Positions 43,707 to 52,285 of a stretch of DNA of 64,000 bases are shown in pieces. The DNA is from VYFG01 sp965203365 (GTDB lineage: Bacteria > Pseudomonadota > Gammaproteobacteria > Arenicellales > Poriferihabitantaceae), in assembly GCA_965203365.1 (NCBI GenBank), contig OZ241878.1, positions 1,922,001 through 1,986,000 of the forward strand, written 5' to 3'. The notes below the pieces were generated by a model. It was not told the origin of the DNA, searched no databases, and was given only the letters and a program-made list of their open reading frames with translations. Within the stretch, counting starts at the first letter, position 1; each line of letters starts with the position of its first letter. A program made the translations under genes and the position numbers.

Positions 43707-44528
43707 TCAGTACCGGGGGCTAACCAGATTCATCTGGTGCTTGATGGTACTGCCCAGCTCTTCGACCGAGTATTTGGTCGAGTCACAAAACGGAATCCGG
43801 GTGTTCCGAAAGATGAATTCCGCCCGGTGGACATCCTGACGACATCTGGCCAGCGAGGCATAGGCACTGCCCGGCCGTCTCTCGGTCCGAATCTGGTGGA
43901 GACGAAACGGATCGATTGTCAAACCAAACACCCGGTCCTTGTGTGCCTTGAGCAGATCGGGCAATTCCGCCGAATCCAGCTCATCATCGGTCAATGGATA
44001 ATTCGCTGCGTAGAAGCCGAAATGGAGGGCGAGATACAGGCATGTGGGCGTCTTGCCGGAACGTGACGCACCCAGCAGAATCAATGTAGCCCGGTGGTAG
44101 TCTTGTGGATGCAGGCCATCGTCACAATGCAAGGCATAGTTCACCGCGTCAATGCGCTGATTATACTGACCAATATCGGCAATGCCATGGGACTGACCGG
44201 GCTGATGGGAAGACGGTTGGTCCAGCACCCGTTCCATGCGCCCAATGAAGGGAGAGAGCAGGTCAAAGATCTCTCCATGGGCGCGTGCCAGCATTTCACT
44301 GAACGATTCATCGACAAACGTCGCGAACACCAGTGGCCGACAGTTCGACTCCCGACCCGCTGCATTGATGGTCTGTACAGCTTGTTGCACTTTTTCCGGC
44401 GTGTCCACAAAAGGCAGAGCACATTGTCGAAATCGGACCCCGGGAAACTGACTGATCAAGGTATGGCTGAGCGTCTCCGCAGTCAATCCGCTCCGGTCCG
44501 AAATAATGAAAACGGGATAATCCTTCAT
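43707..44528 (-). CDS. ppsR: PEP synthetase regulatory protein (DUF299 kinase/pyrophosphorylase)
   Basis: 273 residues from ATG 44528 (MKDYPVFIISDRSGLTAETL). The P-loop is GASRSGKT (residues 153-160), followed by PTCLYLALHFGFYAANYPLT and LTIDPFRLHQIRTERRPGS; this is the bifunctional ADP-dependent kinase and Pi-dependent pyrophosphorylase that switches PEP synthase off and on. ppsA, its target, is found at the right end of this window, 18 kb away and on the same strand; in many gammaproteobacteria the two are adjacent and divergent. The frame is open to 44630, but homologues start at this methionine. Confidence 0.92.
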   Translation of the reverse strand: MKDYPVFIISDRSGLTAETLSHTLISQFPGVRFRQCALPFVDTPEKVQQAVQTINAAGRESNCRPLVFATFVDESFSEMLARAHGEIFDLLSPFIGRMERVLDQPSSHQPGQSHGIADIGQYNQRIDAVNYALHCDDGLHPQDYHRATLILLGASRSGKTPTCLYLALHFGFYAANYPLTDDELDSAELPDLLKAHKDRVFGLTIDPFRLHQIRTERRPGSAYASLARCRQDVHRAEFIFRNTRIPFCDSTKYSVEELGSTIKHQMNLVSPRY

Positions 44529-44852
44529 GGGATTGGGCACGATGGAATGGGTGGAGACATTATACGAAGAACATATGCCCCGGGTGATGTGGGCGATGTC
44601 TTTCAATCCATCTCTCGAAGTCCCGAACACAAGACATGGCGGCCAACGCCCGGTCTGGGTAGGCTTTTGTAAAGGGCAGCGGCCATTGATCTGTGGATCG
44701 ACTGGCTTGCTTGGCGCGGCCCAGGGGCTGTGCAGCCGTCAACTGCTACCCCGTCATGGTCTCAGCAAACTCCCCCGACCCCGCTTCTCGCCGAGACCTA
44801 GACTGAAACCCATGCCAGACGGCCGGTAGGATCACCCGATTCAAATCAGGGC

Positions 44853-44881
44853 TTGACACAGATACTTCCCTACTGTACTAT
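44853..44881 (+). promoter_or_regulatory. Sigma-70 promoter of the ABC/GntR operon
   Basis: A perfect -35 box TTGACA (44853-44858) is followed after 17 bases by TACTAT (44876-44881). The start codon of the ATP-binding protein is at 44928, leaving a leader of about 40 bases. Confidence 0.75.
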
Positions 44882-44895
44882 TTCACTAATACAGT
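44872..44895 (+). promoter_or_regulatory. Palindromic operator, probably for the GntR/YtrA-type regulator
   Basis: ACTGTA (44872-44877) and TACAGT (44890-44895) form a perfect inverted repeat with 12 bases between them. The left half overlaps the -10 box. YtrA-subfamily regulators are known to bind AGTGTA-N13-TACACT-like sites upstream of their own ABC operons; the size and position match, and a YtrA-type gene is the third gene of this operon. Binding would block RNA polymerase, giving autorepression. Confidence 0.7.
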
Positions 44896-44927
44896 TTTTA
44901 TTGCCATTCACTCTCTGCGTATGCCCC

Positions 44928-45776
44928 ATGATTGCATTGGAAAACATCCAGTTCGGTTACCGGAACCATGTTGTCTTCAACGACTTGAACCTCACGCTGG
45001 CTCCGGGACATATCTATGGTGTGTTCGGACTCAATGGAGCGGGCAAGTCGACCCTGCTCAAACTGCTCGGCGGCCTCATTTTCCCTCAGGCTGGCCGGAT
45101 TCGCGTGCTGGACCAGGATCCGGGCCAAAGAGATCCAGACCTTCTCGCCCGCATCTACATGCTCTCCGAGTCGCCCCACTTGCCCACGATCACCGACCAC
45201 CAATACCGCTCCCGTTATGCTCCCTTCTACCCAGATTTCGACGACGCATACCTAGAACGCCTGCTCACCCAACTGTCGATCCCCCACACCCAGAAACTGT
45301 CGAGCCTCTCGCTCGGCGAACAAAAGAAATTCCATCTCGCGTTCGGGCTCGCCTGCCAGCCTGCCATCCTGACCCTGGACGAACCCACCAATGGACTGGA
45401 TATTCCCGCCAAAGGACTTTTTCGCCAGTTGGTGGCGGAAGCCCTGACCGAAGACCGCACCTTGATCCTGGCCACCCATCAAGTGAAGGATGTGGAACTG
45501 CTGATCGACCGCATCTTGATCTTGCACGATGGCATCTTGATCTGCGACCAGAGTCTCACCGACATCTCCTCTGGCTTTCGCTTTTCCCGGGAAACCACCC
45601 GACCGGACCCGCAGTCACCCGGCCTGCTATACGTCGAACCGAATCTCGGCCAGTATGCCACGGTCTGGGCTGAACCCAATGATGGGGAAGGGCAACCCGA
45701 CCTGGAACTCCTGTTCAAGGCGGCCATCACCCACCCCTTGGCCTTTCGCCAATTCCTTCAGTCGAGGTCATCATGA
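44928..45776 (+). CDS. ABC transporter ATP-binding protein (YtrB-like)
   Basis: 282 residues from ATG 44928. Walker A GLNGAGKST (34-42), signature LSLGEQKK, Walker B ILTLDEPTNGLD, and the switch His in ILATHQVKDVELLIDRILIL. The C-terminal 70 residues (after GFRFSRETTRP) are an extension seen in ABC exporters of the bacitracin/YtrB class. First gene of a four-gene operon (ATP-binding, permease, GntR regulator, envelope DUF2807 protein). The frame is open to 44853, but that would put the coding sequence over the promoter. Confidence 0.9.
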   Translation: MIALENIQFGYRNHVVFNDLNLTLAPGHIYGVFGLNGAGKSTLLKLLGGLIFPQAGRIRVLDQDPGQRDPDLLARIYMLSESPHLPTITDHQYRSRYAPFYPDFDDAYLERLLTQLSIPHTQKLSSLSLGEQKKFHLAFGLACQPAILTLDEPTNGLDIPAKGLFRQLVAEALTEDRTLILATHQVKDVELLIDRILILHDGILICDQSLTDISSGFRFSRETTRPDPQSPGLLYVEPNLGQYATVWAEPNDGEGQPDLELLFKAAITHPLAFRQFLQSRSS

Positions 45777-46609
45777 ACACTTCCTCGTTTTCTCTCCACC
45801 GACTCTGCCTTCTCCTGCGCAGCGATTTCCTCTCCGAATGGCGGATGCATATCGCCGTGTCCGCCGTCGTGGCCATCCTCGTTTTTCTGACCTGCATCCA
45901 CCCCCCCTTCGACGCATGGGAACAGTCGGAAAGATATGCGAAGCTGTTCGGCCATACTCTCTTCATTTGGGGGATCTGGGCCACCAGCCTGACCTTTCGT
46001 CCACTCCATGATCGGACCCGCCGAGAGATGTATCTGCTCCTGCCCACCTCCCCGCTGGAAAAGCTCATCGCCCGCCTCCTGCCCCTCACGGTGGGTCTTG
46101 GGATCATGCTGCCCCTCTATTTCCTCGTCCTGTCGGCCCTGATCGAGTCCTTCAATCAGCTAAGCTACGGCCATCGACGCCCGTGGTTCAACCCTTTCGG
46201 TCTCGACCTCTGGAGTCTGTACGGGCCGTACATCCTGGTCCAGTCCGCCTTCTTTCTGGGCGCGGTCTGGTTTCGCCGATTCGCCTTCCTGAAGACGGCC
46301 CTGACTCTCATCCTGCTGCAGATGGGTTTCGTTGGGCTGATCTTCACGGCCGTCTACTTTACGGTCGGAAGTATCCATGGGCATTTGATGGATATCTGGA
46401 ACCTCCATGGCCCTGTATCCAGCGACCATATCAACCCTCTGGAACGATGGTTCTACGGGGTGATGAGGAATCCCACTGCAGACTTCATCAGATCAAGTCG
46501 CGATACGCTGTCCACCATCATCCAGGCTGGCGCAGTGCTACTTCCCTTCGTTCTGTGGTGGATTGCATGGCTCCGACTGAAGGAAGCCCAAGTGAACGAT
46601 GGAATTTAA
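45773..46609 (+). CDS. ABC transporter permease
   Basis: 278 residues with about six hydrophobic segments (AVSAVVAILVFLTCI, LFGHTLFIWGIWATSLTFRP, LLPLTVGLGIMLPLYFLVLS, ILVQSAFFLGAVWF, TLILLQMGFVGLIFTAVYFT, IIQAGAVLLPFVLWWIAWLR). The motif YLLLPTSPLEKLIARLLP after the second helix is typical of ABC-2 type permeases linked to YtrA-type regulators. It overlaps the ATP-binding gene by 4 bases (ATGA). The exported compound is unknown; antimicrobial or cell-envelope stress is the usual context. Confidence 0.85.
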   Translation: MNTSSFSLHRLCLLLRSDFLSEWRMHIAVSAVVAILVFLTCIHPPFDAWEQSERYAKLFGHTLFIWGIWATSLTFRPLHDRTRREMYLLLPTSPLEKLIARLLPLTVGLGIMLPLYFLVLSALIESFNQLSYGHRRPWFNPFGLDLWSLYGPYILVQSAFFLGAVWFRRFAFLKTALTLILLQMGFVGLIFTAVYFTVGSIHGHLMDIWNLHGPVSSDHINPLERWFYGVMRNPTADFIRSSRDTLSTIIQAGAVLLPFVLWWIAWLRLKEAQVNDGI

Positions 46610-46967
46610 GGACCCCAAGGGGATCTACCTGCAGATCGCGGATCAAGTCCGGGAACGAATTCTTGAGGGCGAGTGGATAGCGGGAGGGCGCATCCCGTCC
46701 GTCCGGGAAATGGCCATCGAGCTCGGGGTCAATCCCAACACCGTGGCGCGAAGCTATCAGACGCTGGTGGAGAACCGCATCGTCATCAACCAAAGAGGAC
46801 GAGGCTATTTTGTGGGCGAGGGTGCCGTGATGCGCATCCGGGAGGACAAGCGCCGAGAGTTTCTCCAAGAAGAACTCCCAAGGATTATTCAAACCATGCA
46901 GTTACTCCACATCGGGCCCGAAGAAATCGCGGCTCGGTTCCCGCCCGACGACGATCACCCACCCTGA
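46599..46967 (+). CDS. GntR-family regulator, YtrA subfamily
   Basis: 122 residues: an N-terminal winged helix (IYLQIADQVRERILEGEWIA, then GGRIPSVREMAIELGVNPNT and VARSYQTLVENRIVINQRGR) and only about 45 residues of C-terminal helix, too short for a ligand-binding domain. That shape defines the YtrA subfamily. It overlaps the permease gene by 11 bases and so is made together with the transporter it probably represses through the palindrome at 44872-44895. Confidence 0.9.
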   Translation: MEFKDPKGIYLQIADQVRERILEGEWIAGGRIPSVREMAIELGVNPNTVARSYQTLVENRIVINQRGRGYFVGEGAVMRIREDKRREFLQEELPRIIQTMQLLHIGPEEIAARFPPDDDHPP

Positions 46968-46977
46968 GAAATTCACC

Positions 46978-47697
46978 ATGAAACGACAGATGAGAGCCAG
47001 CTTGAGAGCATTGCTCGCAACGATTATCCTATTGTTGATCTCCATCATCGCTCTGTTCGCCTTCGTCATCACAGACTGGGGGTATGTATCCGGCACGAAA
47101 GTGGCGGGCACCCCAACCTCGGACGGACGGGTCGTGGTGCCCCCTCAAACCCATGAATTCCGGAAAATCACACTCATCGGCCATTGGCATATGGAACTCA
47201 CACAAGGGCAGGACAGACAAATGGAAATTGCCTGCCCCACCTCCTGCAGTCCCTGGCTGAGGTGGGAGATCAAGGAGGGCCAACTCGAACTCGAATTCGA
47301 CCCGCCGGATCTCGCCAGTTCATTTGCCATAGCCAGCATCACCCTGGCAGAGCTGGAGCAGCTTGATCTCAGGGGGCACAATCGAGTACGCCTGCAGAGC
47401 TTCCAAGGGGACCGGCTCACGCTGGTCACCGAGGGAAACAATCAGATCGAGGGAGTCAGTGGATCCTACACCACGCTGAACCTGTCCACGACCGGCATGA
47501 ATCACATCAATCTGAACAACACCCGCTTTCAGGATGCCGACGTCCGGATTCAGGGCCTCAACCATGTCACGCTGTTGATGGATGGCGGGCTACTGTCCGG
47601 CTCGATGGCCGGAGCCGGGACCCTCGACTACGTGGGGTCGGTCTCGGCGGAAACTGTCCGTATCGCCGGACCCGCCCTCGTCAGGAGGCGGGATTGA
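46978..47697 (+). CDS. Membrane-anchored DUF2807 (GIN domain) protein
   Basis: 239 residues. A single N-terminal transmembrane helix (LLATIILLLISIIALFAFVI) is followed by a DUF2807-like right-handed beta-helix: ITLAELEQLDLRGHNRVRLQ, LTLVTEGNNQIEGVSGSYTT, LNLSTTGMNHINLNNTRFQD and MDGGLLSGSMAGAGTLDYVG. The Gly-x-Asn pattern recurs every ~20 residues. The domain faces the periplasm. Proteins of this type often accompany stress-induced transport operons; the function is unknown. It is the last gene of the operon, 10 bases after the regulator. Confidence 0.8.
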   Translation: MKRQMRASLRALLATIILLLISIIALFAFVITDWGYVSGTKVAGTPTSDGRVVVPPQTHEFRKITLIGHWHMELTQGQDRQMEIACPTSCSPWLRWEIKEGQLELEFDPPDLASSFAIASITLAELEQLDLRGHNRVRLQSFQGDRLTLVTEGNNQIEGVSGSYTTLNLSTTGMNHINLNNTRFQDADVRIQGLNHVTLLMDGGLLSGSMAGAGTLDYVGSVSAETVRIAGPALVRRRD

Positions 47698-47980
47698 GGG
47701 TACGCCCCATCCACTGGCCAGGCACATCGGAAAATTCGGGCCACGATGCCGTTTGCAAGCCGCCCCCTGAAGGGTGGCAAGGAGACATTTCCATGTGCAC
47801 CGACCGCGTGACATCTTCTGTTTCGAAACCATCCATCGCATCCTTTTCTGGATTTGGTACTATCCCGAGTCGAAAGCTCCCGATCGTAATGACCCCTCCC
47901 AGCCCCTTTACCGCCTGCCCTGTCATGTATCGAATTGATTCTGACCTCTCCACGGACCCAGCCCGCTCGCCCCGTCCCTG

Positions 47981-48559
47981 ATGGACGCCACCCGAATCGT
48001 CGTCCTGGGCCGTGACGGCGTGATCAATCACCGTGAAAATGACTGCATCCGGTCACCAGACGAGTGGGAGGCCTTGCCGGGCAGCCTGGAGGCGATCACC
48101 CGTCTGCATCACGCTGATTATCGGGTCGTGGTGATGACCCACCAATGGGGCATTGCCGAGGGGTTCCTGACCTTGAATACCCTCAATCGGATTCACCAGA
48201 AGATGCTGACGCAATTGCACGCACTGGGTGGGGAAATCGATGCCATCTTCTTCTGCCCCCATGGATCGAATGATGTCTGTGTCGGTCGCCAATCCTTAGC
48301 GGGGCTGTGGGGGGAATTGCAGCAACGCCTGAAATGCCATCCCCAGGGAGTGGATGCCGTGGGAGATTCCCTGGCAGAGCTCCAGGCGGCCGAGGCCGCA
48401 GGTGCTCAGCCCGTTCTGGTGCGTACCGGTAAGGGAAAAATCACCGAAGAGACGCTGCATTCCGGAGACTGGGAGGGCGGTTTCAGGGAGGTGGCTATCC
48501 ATCAGGATCTGGCGGCCTACGTGGAATCGTTGCATAAGCGCGGGAGGTTGGGCCCGTGA
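47981..48559 (+). CDS. gmhB: GmhB-type HAD phosphatase, catalytic residues lost
   Basis: 192 residues with the overall pattern of D-glycero-D-manno-heptose-1,7-bisphosphate 7-phosphatase (LPS heptose synthesis): SPDEWEALPGSLEAITRLHH, EIDAIFFCPHG, AVGDSLAELQAAEAAGAQPV and LVRTGKGK. The reading frame is intact and full-length, but key residues have changed. The nucleophile motif DRDG is GRDG (Gly10; one base change GAC to GGC), TNQSGIARG is THQWGIAEG, and the zinc-loop CDCRKP is CVGRQS. Without the nucleophilic Asp no phosphoenzyme can form, so it is a pseudoenzyme or a decaying gene. The 3' end overlaps plsC by 4 bases. Confidence 0.8.
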   Translation: MDATRIVVLGRDGVINHRENDCIRSPDEWEALPGSLEAITRLHHADYRVVVMTHQWGIAEGFLTLNTLNRIHQKMLTQLHALGGEIDAIFFCPHGSNDVCVGRQSLAGLWGELQQRLKCHPQGVDAVGDSLAELQAAEAAGAQPVLVRTGKGKITEETLHSGDWEGGFREVAIHQDLAAYVESLHKRGRLGP

Positions 48560-49272
48560 TCTGGCTCCGGTCCCTGCTCTATGTGTTGGGTCAGATCGCG
48601 AGCGCCGTCGTTATCGTGATCGCCATCTACCTGTCTTTTTTCCTTCCCCGCCCAATGACCGACAAGGTGATCGGGAGCTGGGCCCGATTCAATATCTGGA
48701 CATTGAGGGTCTTGTGCCGACTCGACTATCGGGTCACGGGACTGCAACATCTCCCGAACGAACCGACGATCATCATTTCCAACCACCAGTCCGCTTGGGA
48801 AACCCTGTGTTTCCAACTGTTTTTTCCGCCGGTTTCCTTCGTCCTCAAGCGCCAGCTTCTCTGGATTCCACTGTTCGGCTGGGGACTGGCGGCCTACCGA
48901 CCGATCTCCATCAACCGCTCCCAAAAAATCCGGGCCCTGGACCAGTTGATTGAACAAGGGCAAGAACGGTTGTCCTGCGGCCGATGGCTGATCATCTACC
49001 CCGAAGGCACTCGGATGAATCCCGGCTCCCCGGGACAATTCATGGCGGGTGGCGCCATGATCGCGCACCGGACCGGCGCACCGATTCTCCCGATCGCCCA
49101 CAACGCAGGGGTCTTTTGGCCCCGTCGGAGCTTTCGCAAATATCCGGGCACCATTGAGGTGGTGATTGGCCCACCCATCTGGCCCGGAGAAAAAAGAACG
49201 AGGGACATCAACCAGAAGGCAGAGCAATGGATCAAGGCCCAACTGGCCGAACTACCCGCCACCCGGGTATGA
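48556..49272 (+). CDS. plsC: 1-acyl-sn-glycerol-3-phosphate acyltransferase
   Basis: 238 residues with one N-terminal transmembrane helix (VLGQIASAVVIVIAIYLSFF). Acyltransferase motifs: NHQSAWET (the NHxxxx(D/E) catalytic block), AYRPISINRS, IYPEGTRMNPG and PILPIAHNAG. The enzyme makes phosphatidic acid from lysophosphatidate at the inner membrane. Starts within the stop region of gmhB (ATGA-like overlap), a gene order frequent in gammaproteobacteria. Confidence 0.92.
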   Translation: MIWLRSLLYVLGQIASAVVIVIAIYLSFFLPRPMTDKVIGSWARFNIWTLRVLCRLDYRVTGLQHLPNEPTIIISNHQSAWETLCFQLFFPPVSFVLKRQLLWIPLFGWGLAAYRPISINRSQKIRALDQLIEQGQERLSCGRWLIIYPEGTRMNPGSPGQFMAGGAMIAHRTGAPILPIAHNAGVFWPRRSFRKYPGTIEVVIGPPIWPGEKRTRDINQKAEQWIKAQLAELPATRV

Positions 49273-49338
49273 TGCTGGAAGAGTCAATCCGGGTAGGATG
49301 GCTGTCTCCATCCAGACAGCCCCGGAATCGACGCCAAC

Positions 49339-50202
49339 TCAGGTCGGGTGGAGTGGACCCGAACCCCTATCCCTGGCTTTGCCGAAGGAGGCCGGTGATC
49401 GGCTGGCCTTGATCACAGAGGCCAGACGAACGTAATCTGCGGGCGTCAATGCTTCGGCCCGCAAAGTGGGATCAATGCCGGCGGCATCAAAATCCGGCAT
49501 GGTCACGTGATCTCGAAGCGTGTTGCGAAGCGTCTTGCGACGGTGGGAAAACGCGGCGGTGACCAATCGTTGCACCGGGTGGCGTTCTCGGGTCAGAGGC
49601 TGTGGGAGGGGCACGAGCCGGATCAGGCTGGAGTCCACCTTAGGCGGCGGCGAAAAGGCGGTGGGCGGGATATCGAACAACACTTCGCATGCCAGTTCCA
49701 AGGCGGTCATGACAGTCAATCGGCCATAGGCCTTCCCCCCCGGGGTCGCCACCAGTCTCATCGCCACCTCCTTTTGGACCATGAAGATCATGGCGTCAAT
49801 CTGTGACAACTGTGCCAGCAAATGGAAGAGCAACGGCGTGGAGATGTTGTAGGGCAGATTGCCCACCACGCGGAAGGGGACATCGGGACACGGTCTTGGC
49901 AGGGTGGACAAATCACAGTCCAGGATGTCCATCGAGACCAGATGCAGGCTGTCAGGAGGGAACCGCCTCTCCAGTTCGGGAATCAGGTCTCGGTCCAGTT
50001 CCACCGCCGTCACCTGACCCACTCGTTCCAGCAATACTTCGGTGAGCGCCCCGTACCCCGGGCCGATTTCGAGCAAATTACGAGGATGGCCGGCGCATCC
50101 GAACTGCGCAATCCGCTCAAGGATCTGTCGGTCGGTGAGAAAATGCTGTCCGAAGCGCTTGCGGGACCGCACCCCCGTCAAGGACCAGGAAGCCGCTGCC
50201 AT
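49339..50202 (-). CDS. rsmA: 16S rRNA dimethyladenosine transferase
   Basis: 287 residues. Dimethylates two adjacent adenosines in helix 45 of 16S rRNA. FGQHFLTDRQILERI, the SAM motif LEIGPGYGALTEVL (Glu45), VTAVELDRDLI, the catalytic NLPYNIST and FSPPPKVDSSLIRL are all present. It lies directly after pdxA on the minus strand (4-base gap); surA, which often heads this operon, is absent. The C-terminal tail after KASRSPASFGKARDRG is a little longer than usual. Confidence 0.95.
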   Translation of the reverse strand: MAAASWSLTGVRSRKRFGQHFLTDRQILERIAQFGCAGHPRNLLEIGPGYGALTEVLLERVGQVTAVELDRDLIPELERRFPPDSLHLVSMDILDCDLSTLPRPCPDVPFRVVGNLPYNISTPLLFHLLAQLSQIDAMIFMVQKEVAMRLVATPGGKAYGRLTVMTALELACEVLFDIPPTAFSPPPKVDSSLIRLVPLPQPLTRERHPVQRLVTAAFSHRRKTLRNTLRDHVTMPDFDAAGIDPTLRAEALTPADYVRLASVIKASRSPASFGKARDRGSGPLHPT

Positions 50203-50205
50203 GAG

Positions 50206-51213
50206 TCAACTCTCGTGGTTTGATCGGGTTTGGGTGAAATCCACGGCCAGATGGATGGCCGCCATGAGACTGTCCGCACAGGCTCGGCCGGTTCCAGCCA
50301 AATCCAGCGCGGTACCGTGGTCAACCGACGTACGGACCAATGGCAGTCCAAGCGTTACATTCACGACGTGGCCAAACCCCTGATACTTGATCACCGGCAG
50401 TCCCTGGTCATGATACATCGCCAAGATGGCATCCAGGCGAGACATCGTGGCGGGGTTAAATGCGGTATCCGCAGGGAGCGGGCCGACCAACGGCATCCCT
50501 TGGGACTGAAGTGCCTGCACCACTGGCAAGATGGTCTCCACTTCCTCCATCCCGAGGTACCCCCCTTCTCCCGCATGGGGATTGAGACCCAGCACACCGA
50601 TTCTGGGCGAGTCCAGTCCGTAAAGCCGGCCGAGGTCACGGGACATGATCTCCAGGGTCTGCGTCAGATGTTCCCGGGTGATCGCCCGAGGGACTTCGGC
50701 AAGCGGCAGGTGTGTCGTGGCCAGGCCGACACGGAGACTGGGGCTAGCCAACATCATGACCGGCATCGTGCCGCCTGCACGCTGCGCAATCCATTCAGTA
50801 TGCCCCCGAAATGGGATGCCGGCTTCATTGAGGATGGCCTTGTGCACGGGTGCCGTCACCATGGCATCGGCTTGATGATTCAGGCACAGATCCGTCGCCA
50901 GATCAATGCCACGAATGACCGCATCCGTATTGGCCAGATCCAGCTGACCCGGCTTGACCGGTTTGTCCACCGGGATTTCAATCACCGAAATCCTGCCCGC
51001 CCGATGCGGCGTCGACAACCCCTCCCGACGGATGGACACGATGTCCACCTCCAGCCCGAGTTGACTGGCCCGCTCGTTAAGAACCCGGCCATCCCCGATC
51101 ACCGTGACCGCAGCACTGTAGGACGCCAAAAGCGCCTCCAGCACGATATCAGGGCCAATACCGGCAGGCTCGCCAGCGGTCAGCACAATGCGGGGGAAAG
51201 TGGAATGGGTCAT
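50206..51213 (-). CDS. pdxA: 4-hydroxythreonine-4-phosphate dehydrogenase
   Basis: 335 residues from ATG 51213 (MTHSTFPRIVLTAGEPAGIG). Vitamin B6 pathway enzyme, Zn and NAD dependent. AGEPAGIGPDIVLEALLA, metal ligand regions APVHKAILNEAGIPFRGHTE and VLGLNPHAGEGGYLGMEE, and AMYHDQGLPVIKYQGFGHVV are intact. It forms a pdxA-rsmA operon, as in many proteobacteria. The frame is open to 51237 without a better start. Confidence 0.95.
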   Translation of the reverse strand: MTHSTFPRIVLTAGEPAGIGPDIVLEALLASYSAAVTVIGDGRVLNERASQLGLEVDIVSIRREGLSTPHRAGRISVIEIPVDKPVKPGQLDLANTDAVIRGIDLATDLCLNHQADAMVTAPVHKAILNEAGIPFRGHTEWIAQRAGGTMPVMMLASPSLRVGLATTHLPLAEVPRAITREHLTQTLEIMSRDLGRLYGLDSPRIGVLGLNPHAGEGGYLGMEEVETILPVVQALQSQGMPLVGPLPADTAFNPATMSRLDAILAMYHDQGLPVIKYQGFGHVVNVTLGLPLVRTSVDHGTALDLAGTGRACADSLMAAIHLAVDFTQTRSNHES

Positions 51214-51495
51214 CCTCAATCCACTACCCCCCACCAAGACCGGACAGCCGAGGGGATTGTTTAAGGATTGGAGTAGCCGAACCCAACGAACTCACCTTAC
51301 CGCGAATGCTGTTACGAATGGCTCCAGGAGAGGGCCCAGCCACCCTGGCCTCCCCGGCCTGATCGCTGATTGGCAATTTGGATGGCAATGCCGTCCGATG
51401 CGAGGGCATAGCGGGATGGTTCCATTTTTTCAGAGGGATACCGCATGATACCCAAATGCAAGGACGGAGAGTCGACACGGTTCTGAGCGGACGAT

Positions 51496-51909
51496 TCATT
51501 CAGAATCCCACTTCATCCAGAACAAATCGGCATCAATCCAGCCAAACCGATCAAAATCCACCCGTCCCCGACAGTCGAATATCACTCCTTCTTCCATGAG
51601 AAGTTGGCGCTGTTGCGTGTCTGTCTGGCCATCCTTTCGGCGACTGATCTCGCCACGGCTGTTGATCACCCGATGCCAGGGAACTTCATCGCTCTGCGTC
51701 AGGGCGGCCATGGCATAGCCCACCTGCCTGGGTCCCGTATTCACCATTCTGGCAATCCCCCCATAACTGGCCACCTGTCCGGGCGGAATGCGCCGCACCA
51801 CACGGTATATCCGCTGATAAAGGCGGTCGTCGGTTTGTTCACTCGTCACGGTGGGGGCAGGTATCTCAGCGCAAGGCCAATTATAGCGGCTGCCCAGGAG
51901 ACTCCACAC
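51496..51909 (-). CDS. Alkyltransferase-like DNA-binding protein (ATL; Trp replaces the reactive Cys)
   Basis: 137 residues with the O6-alkylguanine-DNA alkyltransferase C-terminal fold: RIYRVVRRIPPGQVASYGGI, ARMVNTGPRQVGYAMAAL and VPWHRVINSRGEIS. Where active enzymes have PCHR, this has PWHR (Trp78). That defines the ATL group, which binds O6-alkylguanine and flags it for nucleotide excision repair without dealkylating it. The extra N-terminus before VTSEQTDD may mean that the true start is further in. A lone gene between pdxA and exbB. Confidence 0.87.
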   Translation of the reverse strand: MWSLLGSRYNWPCAEIPAPTVTSEQTDDRLYQRIYRVVRRIPPGQVASYGGIARMVNTGPRQVGYAMAALTQSDEVPWHRVINSRGEISRRKDGQTDTQQRQLLMEEGVIFDCRGRVDFDRFGWIDADLFWMKWDSE

Positions 51910-52285
51910 CAGATCCCCCCCGAATCACGATCTGACGGATCTTCGTGCCCATCCCATTTCGCACCGTTCTTCGCAACCCGAATTCGCCTCCTGTCAGGAC
52001 ATGCCGTGACCGGGTGTATTGCGGAGTCACACTTCGATTACCAGCATATCGACGCTGGTCGCCCGCACGAGCTTTCCCTATGCCCGATACCGCTCGCCGG
52101 GATGATCCCCTGCGTAATGGATCCTGTCCTGACGACCAGATGCTCCAAGCCGACCCCAGGCGAAAATGACCAGGACCTCTTTTTCATCTGGCTGGCACGA
52201 ATCCCGCACACGGAATAGACCATGGGAAGACAAATCGATACACTTGCGGATGTCCCGCATCGGGTCGATAACGTTTTCCTCTGAC
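51910..52285. other. Gap between atl and exbB
   Basis: About 375 bases. Two minus-strand frames (52287-52078 and 52223-52038) have protein-like segments such as CQPDEKEVLVIFAWGRLG, but neither is complete or recognisable; together they could be a broken short gene. The exbB promoter should lie in the right part; none was convincing. Confidence 0.3.

Noticed and set aside
45900..45908. C7 run in the ABC permease as a contingency tract
   Set aside because: Seven bases in a GC-rich gene is ordinary and far below slippage-prone lengths.
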